This document shows positions 58,291 to 64,000 of a stretch of DNA of 64,000 bases, one piece after another; position 1 is the first letter of the stretch; each line of letters opens with the position of its first letter. The DNA comes from JANXAZ01 sp037446605 (GTDB taxonomy: Bacteria; Pseudomonadota; Alphaproteobacteria; Geminicoccales; Geminicoccaceae), in assembly GCA_037446605.1 (NCBI GenBank), contig JBBIIE010000003.1, positions 1-64,000 on the forward strand, read 5' to 3'. The notes below the pieces were generated by a model that had not been told where the DNA came from, ran no database searches, and worked only from the letters and a program-made list of their open reading frames with translations. The position numbers and the translations under genes were made by a program.

Positions 58291-60165
58291 ATGCCGCAAG
58301 CGAGCGGGGCCGCCGAGGCGCGGCCGCTTCGGATCGTCATCGTCGGCCACGTCGACCACGGCAAGTCGACCTTCGTGGGCCGGCTCCTGCACGAGACCGG
58401 CTCCCTGCCCGAGGGCAGGCTCGAGGCGGTCCGCGCCATGTCGGCGCGCCGCGGCATGCCCTTCGAATGGGCCTTCGTGCTCGACGCCATGCAGAGCGAG
58501 CGCGATCAGGGCATCACGATCGACACGACCCAGATCCGCTTCGCGACCGCCGCGCGGCCCTATCTCGTGATCGACGCCCCGGGCCACAAAGAGTTCCTGA
58601 AGAACATGGTGACGGGTGCCGCCCAAGCCGAAGCGGCGCTGCTCGTCATCGACGCGGCCGAGGGCATCCAGGAGCAGTCGCGTCGGCACGGCTATCTCCT
58701 CCACCTCCTCGGCATCCGCCAGGTGGCGGTGCTCGTCAACAAGATGGACCTCGTGGACTTTTCGGCCGACCGGTTCGGCCGGGTCGCGGAAGACTTCCGG
58801 GCCTATCTCGCCGAACTCGGGGTGGAACCGGCCTGCATGGTGCCGATCTCCGCCCGCGAGGGCGACAATCTCGTCCGGCACAGCCCGCGGATGCCCTGGT
58901 ACCAGGGTCCCTCGGTGGTCCAAGCCCTCGACTCCTTCGCCTACACGAGCCTGCCGGTCGACCGGCCGCTGCGCATGCCGGTCCAGGACGTCTACAAGTT
59001 CGACCAGCGCCGGATCGTCGCCGGCCGGATCGAGGCGGGACGGCTCGCGGTCGGCGACACGGTGCTCTTCTCGCCCTCCAACAAGACCGCCCGGATCCGG
59101 ACCATCGAGGCCTGGCACGTGCCCGCCCCGCCCGGCGAGGCGGTCGCCGGGCAGAGCATCGGGGTGACCCTCGACGAGCCGATCTTCGTCGAACGCGGCG
59201 AGATCATGAGCCACGTCGAGCAGCCGCCGGTGCTCACCACCGTCTTCAAGGCGCGGATCTTCTGGCTCGGCACCACGCCGCTGCGGATCGGCTCGACCTA
59301 CAAGCTCAAGCTCGCCACGACCGAAGCCACGGCGGTCGTCGAAGCGATCGAGCGATCGATCGACACGGCCGAGCTCAGGAGCCTCCCGCCCGATCGGATC
59401 GAGCGCAACGGTGCCGGCGAGATCGTGCTGCGGACCAAGCGCATGCTGGCGCTCGACGAGTACACGGCCAACCCCACGACCGGCCGGTTCGTGCTGGTCG
59501 AGGACCATCTCCCGGTCGGCGGCGGCATCGTCTCGATGGAGGGCTACCCCGACCAGCGCCAGCTCGTGACGGTGCGCGCCACCAACCTCACCCAGGTGGG
59601 GCACGCGGTGAGCCGCACGGCGCGGGCCGCCCGCAACGGCCACCGGGGCGGCGTGCTGTGGTTCACCGGGCTCAGCGGTGCCGGCAAGTCGACGCTCGCC
59701 CTGGCCCTCGAGCGCGAGCTGTTCGCCAGGGGCTTCCAGGTCTACGTGCTCGACGGCGACAATGTCCGCTCCGGCCTCTGCCGCGACCTCGGCTTCGGCC
59801 CCGAGGACCGGGCCGAGAACATCCGCCGGGTGGGCGAGGTGGCCGCACTGTTCGCCGATGCCGGCTTCCTCGTCGTGTCGAGCTTCATCTCGCCCTACCG
59901 GGCCGACCGGCAACGCGCCCGCGAGGCGGCCGGGGAGGCGTTCCACGAGATCTACGTCAAGGCCGGGCTCGAGGTCTGCGAGCAGCGCGACCCCAAGGGC
60001 CTCTACAAGCGGGCGCGCAAGGGCGAGATCAAGGAGTTCACCGGCGTCTCCTCGCCCTACGAGCCGCCCGAGGCACCCGAGCTCGTGGTGCCGACCGACG
60101 AGCTCGCGATCGAGGACTGCGTGGCGCTCCTGCTGCGCTACGTCGAGGAGCGCTTCCGCGCCTGA
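58291..60165 (+). CDS. cysNC: Bifunctional sulfate adenylyltransferase subunit 1/adenylylsulfate kinase
   Basis: A 624-residue fusion. The CysN GTPase has GHVDHGKSTFVGRLL near 18, the DAPGHKEFLKNMVTGA switch near 95 and NKMDLVDF near 150, then two beta-barrel domains. From about 450 the CysC kinase domain begins, with WFTGLSGAGKSTLALALE and VLDGDNVRSGLCRDLGF, then SPYRADRQRAR. This gives ATP sulfurylase and APS kinase in one chain, common in Alphaproteobacteria. It begins with the ATG at 58291. Confidence 0.96.
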   Translation: MPQASGAAEARPLRIVIVGHVDHGKSTFVGRLLHETGSLPEGRLEAVRAMSARRGMPFEWAFVLDAMQSERDQGITIDTTQIRFATAARPYLVIDAPGHKEFLKNMVTGAAQAEAALLVIDAAEGIQEQSRRHGYLLHLLGIRQVAVLVNKMDLVDFSADRFGRVAEDFRAYLAELGVEPACMVPISAREGDNLVRHSPRMPWYQGPSVVQALDSFAYTSLPVDRPLRMPVQDVYKFDQRRIVAGRIEAGRLAVGDTVLFSPSNKTARIRTIEAWHVPAPPGEAVAGQSIGVTLDEPIFVERGEIMSHVEQPPVLTTVFKARIFWLGTTPLRIGSTYKLKLATTEATAVVEAIERSIDTAELRSLPPDRIERNGAGEIVLRTKRMLALDEYTANPTTGRFVLVEDHLPVGGGIVSMEGYPDQRQLVTVRATNLTQVGHAVSRTARAARNGHRGGVLWFTGLSGAGKSTLALALERELFARGFQVYVLDGDNVRSGLCRDLGFGPEDRAENIRRVGEVAALFADAGFLVVSSFISPYRADRQRAREAAGEAFHEIYVKAGLEVCEQRDPKGLYKRARKGEIKEFTGVSSPYEPPEAPELVVPTDELAIEDCVALLLRYVEERFRA

Positions 60166-60217
60166 GCGCCGGCGCCGGCCGGTGGCGGTGCCGGCACGAC
60201 GGTCCCGAGCCCGCCGC

Positions 60218-60937
60218 TCAGCCCGCCCGCGCCGCCGCGAAGGCGTCGGCGAAGGCCGCGAGCGAGGGGAAGCGCAGGAGCGGTGCCTCGGCTCCGGCCG
60301 GCGGCGGCGTCGCTCCACCCGGCCGGCCGCCCCGCCGGTCGATCCAGACCGAGGCGATGCCCGCCGCGGCGGCCGGGGCGTGGTCGTGGAAGAGGCTCTG
60401 TGCCACGTGCAGGAGCCCGTCCCGCCGGAGCCCGCGGCCGGCGAGGAAGCCCAGGAGATAGGCGAAGTTCTCGAGCCTCGGCTTGTACGAGCCGATCGCC
60501 TCGGCGGTGAGGATCGCCGTGAACGGATCGCCGAGCCGCGCAGCGGAGCGGCGGATGCTCGCCTCGTCGACGTTGGAGAGCACGAGGAGCGGCACCTGCC
60601 GGGCCAGCCGGGCGAGAGCCTCGGCACTGTCCGGAAAAGGCGGCCACTCGCCGACCGACGCGCCGAACGCCTCGGCCTCGGCCGTGGTCGGCGGTGCCGC
60701 GAAGCGCCGGCCGAGCCGCTCCAGCACCGCGCCGAGCAGCCGGTCGTAGCGCAGCCCGGGCGTGGCCGCCTGCTGCGCCGACTCCTCCTCGGCGAAGCAG
60801 GCGAGCAGGGCCTCGTCGTCGAGCCCGAGGCCGGTCCGCGCGCGCCAGGGGGCGAGCGCCTCGAGCAGCCCGCGCTCCCAGTCGATCAGCGTGCCGTAGC
60901 AATCGAAGCTCAGGACCGCGACCTGGTCGAGCCGCAT
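60218..60937 (-). CDS. Haloacid dehalogenase, type II
   Basis: A 239-residue HAD hydrolase. The nucleophile motif is LSFDCYGTLIDWERG near 10, the second motif is PLLVLSNVDEASI near 120, the Lys is in IGSYKPRLENF near 148 and the acidic pair region is LLHVAQSLFHDHAPAAAAGI near 175. It resembles the L-2-haloacid dehalogenase subgroup, although the actual substrate may be a phosphate ester. GGGAGGGG precedes the ATG at 60937. It is convergent with cysNC. Confidence 0.9.
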   Translation of the reverse strand: MRLDQVAVLSFDCYGTLIDWERGLLEALAPWRARTGLGLDDEALLACFAEEESAQQAATPGLRYDRLLGAVLERLGRRFAAPPTTAEAEAFGASVGEWPPFPDSAEALARLARQVPLLVLSNVDEASIRRSAARLGDPFTAILTAEAIGSYKPRLENFAYLLGFLAGRGLRRDGLLHVAQSLFHDHAPAAAAGIASVWIDRRGGRPGGATPPPAGAEAPLLRFPSLAAFADAFAAARAG

Positions 60938-61007
60938 CACCCCTCCCCGGCATGCCCCTGCCGCTCTAGCCGCCGGAGGGGCGAATGGGAAGACCTCCAA
61001 ATAAGGG

Positions 61008-61036
61008 TTGACATTCCTATTCTGAAGGAATAAAGA
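61008..61036 (+). promoter_or_regulatory. Promoter with overlapping inverted repeat before the lipoprotein gene
   Basis: TTGACA (61008-61013), 17 bases, then TAAAGA (61031-61036), placed 32 bases before the GTG at 61068. Inside the spacer and overlapping the hexamers is ATTCCT-N7-AGGAAT (61013-61031), a perfect six-base inverted repeat that a repressor could use. Confidence 0.5.
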
Positions 61037-61067
61037 GCAGAACAGGAACCTTGCCGGGAGCTCGCCC

Positions 61068-61349
61068 GTGCCTCGCCTCACCCGCCTTCTCCCGTCCCTG
61101 CTCCTCTTCGCCCTGCCCGCCTGCACCGAGATCCAGGCCTTCGGTACCGGCGCGATCCAGCAGCGGCGGATGATGAACGACCTGCAGGCCCGCTTCACCA
61201 TGGCCGCCACCTGCGACATCTCCTTGGGATCCTATTTCCGCGAGCTGTCCGAGCTCGAGCGGCACTATGTCGGGCTGGTGTGCGGCGGCGTCCTGCCGGC
61301 GCTGACCGCCCCGCGTGCCACCGAGCCCCGGGTCGACGCCGATCGCTGA
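61068..61349 (+). CDS. Small lipoprotein of unknown function
   Basis: A 93-residue protein with a lipoprotein signal, RLLPSLLLFALPAC, where LPAC fits a lipobox with Cys near residue 19. The mature part is short, with two further Cys (AATCDISLGS and LVCGGVLPA) that could form a disulfide. There is no recognised family. The GTG start follows GGGAG. The gene has its own well-formed promoter. The 3' end overlaps the convergent NUDIX gene by 85 bases, so one of the two stops may be functionally less important. Confidence 0.7.
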   Translation: MPRLTRLLPSLLLFALPACTEIQAFGTGAIQQRRMMNDLQARFTMAATCDISLGSYFRELSELERHYVGLVCGGVLPALTAPRATEPRVDADR

Positions 61350-61849
61350 GCCGGCGCCGGACCGGCCCGTTCGAGATAGACGGCGAGGCCCGGCGCCAAC
61401 CGGGCCGTGGCCGCTTCGCCCGGCGCCAGCCAGCGTGCCGCCACCACCTCGCGGCGGTCGACCCGCGCCGTCGGTCGGGCGAGCGGTCGCCAGGCGAACA
61501 CCGTGCTGGTGATGCGCCGGTGCTCGAAGCCGAAGGTCAGCTCGACGGGTGCTTCGAGCGCCGCCTCGGGCGCCACGATCCCGGTCTCCTCGGCGAGCTC
61601 GCGCAGGGCGGCGGCGGCCGGCCGCTCGCCGCGCTCGACCGCCCCGCCCGGCAGATCCAAAAGACCCGGCCGGTAGGAGGTCTCGACCACGAGCAGCCGC
61701 CCCCCGTGCCAGGTGGCGACCGCCGCACCCCGCGCCGCCGGCCGGCGGACCGCCCACCACAGCCGCAGGAGACCGTGCGCCGACCGGTAGGCCAGCCGGC
61801 AGAGCGGGTCGACGCGCCTCGACCCGGCGAGGCGGCGGAGCAGGTCCAT
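61265..61849 (-). CDS. NUDIX hydrolase
   Basis: A 194-residue protein. The Nudix box reads GGAVERGERPAAAALRELAEETGI with all key Gly, Glu and Arg (given here in pieces: GGAVERGE, then RELAEETGI). It hydrolyses a nucleoside diphosphate derivative; specificity cannot be told. The N terminus (MDLLRRLAGS) is a short helix before the barrel. The start at 61849 is tentative because none of three possible starts has a clear ribosome site. The last 30 residues are low-complexity and overlap the lipoprotein gene. Confidence 0.85.
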   Translation of the reverse strand: MDLLRRLAGSRRVDPLCRLAYRSAHGLLRLWWAVRRPAARGAAVATWHGGRLLVVETSYRPGLLDLPGGAVERGERPAAAALRELAEETGIVAPEAALEAPVELTFGFEHRRITSTVFAWRPLARPTARVDRREVVAARWLAPGEAATARLAPGLAVYLERAGPAPAQRSASTRGSVARGAVSAGRTPPHTSPT

Positions 61850-61954
61850 GCGCCCGAGCATCGCGGCGCCCGGCGGTCCGGGCAAGCCCGCCCGCTTGAC
61901 GCCCTGGGCGCCGGCCGCCTAGCTCGCCCGGCCGCCGCCTCGGATCGCCCGCCC

Positions 61955-62044
61955 GTGTCGCCCTCCGGCCCCGTGTCGCTCCCCGGCTCCGTGCTGCTTT
62001 CCGGCCCCGTGCTGCTTTCCGGCCCCGTGCTGCTTTCCGGGAAG
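61955..62044 (+). repeat. Five 18-bp tandem repeats at the aroE start
   Basis: Units of 18 bases begin at 61955, 61973, 61991, 62009 and 62027, each starting with an in-frame GTG. The third and fourth are identical (GTGCTGCTTTCCGGCCCC); the first two differ at several sites, the last changes at its end. They would encode V-L-L-S-G-P units. Each GTG is a possible start of aroE. Confidence 0.9.
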
Positions 62045-62947
62045 GCCCGGCTGGCCGGTGTGATCGGCTGGCCGGTCGGCCACTCGCTCTCGCCCCGCCT
62101 GCACGGCCACTGGTTCGCCCGCTACGCCGTCGACGGCGCCTACGTGCCGCTCGCGGTCCGTCCCGAGGATCTGGAGCTCGCCTTCCGCGCCCTGCCCCGG
62201 CTGGGCTTCCTCGGCTGGAACGTCACCCTTCCGCACAAGGAGCGGGCCTCGACCCTGGTCGACCGGCGCGACGTCGCGGCCGAGCGGATGCGGGCGGTCA
62301 ACACGGTGCTGGTCCACCCCGACGGGACGCTCGAGGGGCGCAACACCGACGGGCCCGGCTTCCTCGCCCATCTCCTGGCCGAGCATGCCGGCCGCCGTCC
62401 CCTGGCCGGACCGGCCCTCGTCCTCGGTGCCGGCGGTGCGGCGCGTGCCGTGGCCTGGGCCCTCCTCGGGGCGGGGGTGCCGCTCCTGCGCCTCGCCAAC
62501 CGCACGGTGGGGCGCGCCGCGGCGCTCGCAGCCGAGCTCGACCGAGCCTTCCCGGGCCGGGTCGCGGCCGTCGACTGGCCGGCCGGCGCGGCTTCACTCG
62601 ACGGCCTCGCGCTCCTGGTCAACGCCACGAGCCTCGGCATGAAGGGCCAGCCGCCACTCGACCTCGATCTCGGCCCCCTGCCCACGACCACGGTCGTGGC
62701 CGACCTCGTCTACGTGCCGCTCGAGACCGACCTCCTGGCCGCCGCCCGGGCACGGGGCAACCCGATCCTCGACGGGCTCGGCATGCTGCTGCACCAGGCC
62801 GTCCCCGGCTTCGCCTGGTGGGGTGGCCGCACCCCCGAGGTCGACGCGGCCGCCCGCGCCTGCCTGCTCGAGGTCCTGGCACCCGACTCTCGAGCCACTT
62901 GCCGCCGGCCGCCCGAGGAGGCCCGGCTGCCGCAGGCCGAGGGCTGA
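62027..62947 (+). CDS. aroE: Shikimate dehydrogenase
   Basis: A 306-residue enzyme when started at the last GTG of the tandem repeat, or up to 330 from the first. Motifs are ARLAGVIGWPVGHSLSPRLHG near residue 8, LGWNVTLPHKERA near 65, AVNTVLVHPDG, the nucleotide loop LVLGAGGAARAV near 135 and GLGMLLHQAVPGF near 250. It reduces 3-dehydroshikimate in chorismate synthesis, the source for PabB. The family start corresponds to the SGKARL residues, so the repeat-coded residues are extra. The actual initiation codon is uncertain. Confidence 0.93.
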   Translation: MLLSGKARLAGVIGWPVGHSLSPRLHGHWFARYAVDGAYVPLAVRPEDLELAFRALPRLGFLGWNVTLPHKERASTLVDRRDVAAERMRAVNTVLVHPDGTLEGRNTDGPGFLAHLLAEHAGRRPLAGPALVLGAGGAARAVAWALLGAGVPLLRLANRTVGRAAALAAELDRAFPGRVAAVDWPAGAASLDGLALLVNATSLGMKGQPPLDLDLGPLPTTTVVADLVYVPLETDLLAAARARGNPILDGLGMLLHQAVPGFAWWGGRTPEVDAAARACLLEVLAPDSRATCRRPPEEARLPQAEG

Positions 62948-62950
62948 GCC

Positions 62951-64000
62951 TCACGCCCCGGCCAGGAGGTCGAGCAGCGCGGCTGCGACGATCTCGGTGG
63001 CGCGGTGGAGGTCGGCCAGCGCCAGGCGCTCGTCGGCGCGGTGGGCGTTGGCCTCCTCGAGCGTGCGCGGCCCGGCACCGAACAGCACCACCGGGATGCC
63101 GGCCTCGGCATAGTGCCGGGCGTCGGTGTAGAGCGGCACGCCCGTGGCGGGCACCGGCTCGCCCAGGATCCGCCCGGCATGCCGGGTGAGCGCGTCCACG
63201 AGCCGCTCGTGCCCGGGCAACGGCACGAGCGGCCGGGCGAGCAGGATGCGGCGGACCTCGAGCCGGGCGGCCGGGAAGGCGCGGGCGGCACCTTCGAGCA
63301 GCGCCCGCAGCTCGCCCTCGACCGCCTCGGGCGTCTCCTCGGGGATCATCCGCCGGTCGAGCCGGAAGGCGATCCGGTCGGGCACCACGTTGGTGTTGAT
63401 GCCGCCCTCGATCAGCCCGACGGTGAGCTGGGCGTGGCCGATCCCGGGGGTGGCGCTGGTCCGCCCGGCGAGCCCGCGGCGGAAGGCGTAGAGGGTGGCG
63501 AGCAGGTGCGTCGCCGCCTCGAGCGCGTCGACGCCGGTCTCGGGACGGGCGGCGTGCGCCGAGCGGCCACGGACCTCGACCTCGAGGTGCAGGCAGCCAT
63601 TGTGCGCGGTCACCACCGCGTAGGAGAAGCCGGCGCAAAGCGCCAGCTCCGGCCGGCTGATCCCCTCCGCGAGCAGCAGCCCCGGGCCGATCTCGCCGCC
63701 CGCCTCCTCGTCGAAGGTGACGTGCAGCTCGACCGTCCCGGCGAGCGGCACTCCCTCGGCCACGAGCCGGTCGAGGGCGAGCAGCGCGAAGCCGTAGGTG
63801 GCGATGTCGGACTTCGAGACGGCGACGCCACGGCCGTACATCCACCCCTCGCGGACCTCGGCGCCGTAGGGGTCGGTGGTCCAGCCCCGGCCGGGCGGCA
63901 CCACGTCGCCATGGGCATTCAGGGCGATCACCGGGCCGGGCCCGAAGCGGCGGCGGACCACGAGGTTGGTGGCGCTGCGCATGCCCACCGCGGCGGCCTT
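62951..64000 (-). CDS. M20 family peptidase/deacylase (ArgE/DapE type), 5' end beyond the window
   Basis: 349 residues are visible, and the N terminus (probably about 70 residues) lies beyond the right edge. Metal and catalytic motifs are ALNAHGDVVPPG, the FDEEAGGEIGPGL Glu pair, and the dimerisation domain with VEVRGRSAHAARPETG. The C-terminal TDARHYAEAGIPVVLFGAG holds the final metal His region. The family includes acetylornithine deacetylase and succinyl-diaminopimelate desuccinylase; the exact substrate cannot be told. It is convergent with aroE, with a three-base gap. Confidence 0.88.
   Translation of the reverse strand, partial: KAAAVGMRSATNLVVRRRFGPGPVIALNAHGDVVPPGRGWTTDPYGAEVREGWMYGRGVAVSKSDIATYGFALLALDRLVAEGVPLAGTVELHVTFDEEAGGEIGPGLLLAEGISRPELALCAGFSYAVVTAHNGCLHLEVEVRGRSAHAARPETGVDALEAATHLLATLYAFRRGLAGRTSATPGIGHAQLTVGLIEGGINTNVVPDRIAFRLDRRMIPEETPEAVEGELRALLEGAARAFPAARLEVRRILLARPLVPLPGHERLVDALTRHAGRILGEPVPATGVPLYTDARHYAEAGIPVVLFGAGPRTLEEANAHRADERLALADLHRATEIVAAALLDLLAGA

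Noticed and set aside
1..64000. CRISPR arrays, tRNA and rRNA genes, insertion sequences
   Set aside because: No regularly spaced repeats, no recognisable tRNA or rRNA sequence and no transposase or integrase frame were seen; a covariance search would be needed for certainty.

Overview
The window is very GC-rich DNA, mostly above 70 % by eye, packed with genes on both strands. Its content points to an alphaproteobacterium, probably of the Rhodospirillales/Geminicoccales type, able to oxidise C1 compounds. The reasons are Tat-exported DUF882 and PQQ-relay proteins, a CysN-CysC fusion, a ligase-associated exonuclease with an ATP-dependent DNA ligase, and above all a large tetrahydromethanopterin (H4MPT)/methylofuran gene island. 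The taxon is an inference; no rRNA or tRNA gene was found.

Layout. 1-7 kb: an exopolysaccharide corner with a 1705-residue protein (cadherin-like repeats ending in a GH26-like hydrolase domain) and a polyprenyl-phosphate sugar transferase. 7-12.4 kb: mixed genes, namely hsp20, an XRE/DUF4258 toxin-antitoxin-like pair of lower GC, 3-methyladenine glycosylase, a metallo-hydrolase, a dienelactone hydrolase and an AhpD-like protein. 12.4-40.5 kb: the C1 island. It holds all four formyltransferase/hydrolase subunits at dispersed sites (fhcA-fhcD with a ChrA-type transporter, fhcB, fhcC), mtdB, mch and fae. It also holds genes for methylofuran (mfnB, mfnE, mfnF, an ATP-grasp ligase) and for the pterin cofactor (RFAP synthase, ATP-grasp ligase, pterin dehydratase, DHPS-like protein, DUF447, flavoprotein). 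Interleaved are p-aminobenzoate and folate-type genes (pabB-pabA-pabC, folB, folK, folP) and a periplasmic PQQ-associated relay (CXXCW protein, TPR protein, zinc metallohydrolase, SoxYZ-like carrier). Together they would carry formaldehyde made by a PQQ dehydrogenase, which is not in the window, to formate, and would make the cofactors needed.

40.5-46 kb: DNA-repair exonuclease and ligase around a lactonase, then two YeeE/YedE sulfur transporters. 46-54.3 kb: an accessory signalling block, with a GGDEF/EAL response regulator, a receiver and a histidine kinase on the minus strand, the 3' remnant of an ATP-grasp ligase gene, a sensor-MFS gene split by a frameshift at a G7 run, and an ABC substrate-binding protein. 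A 40-bp imperfect inverted repeat brackets the kinase/regulator genes. 54.3-64 kb: two family 2 glycosyltransferases, a DUF882 peptidase, cysD-cysNC, a HAD hydrolase, a small lipoprotein, a NUDIX hydrolase, aroE with an N-terminal tandem repeat, and an M20 peptidase cut by the right edge.

Translation style: many neighbouring genes overlap by four bases (ATGA, GTGA or TTGA), and GTG or TTG starts are common. The most unusual observation is that fae is followed, in frame after its TGA, by 91 open codons encoding a Pro/Ala-rich linker and an amphipathic tail. These end just before a strong hairpin, as if Fae had, or has by readthrough, a targeting extension.
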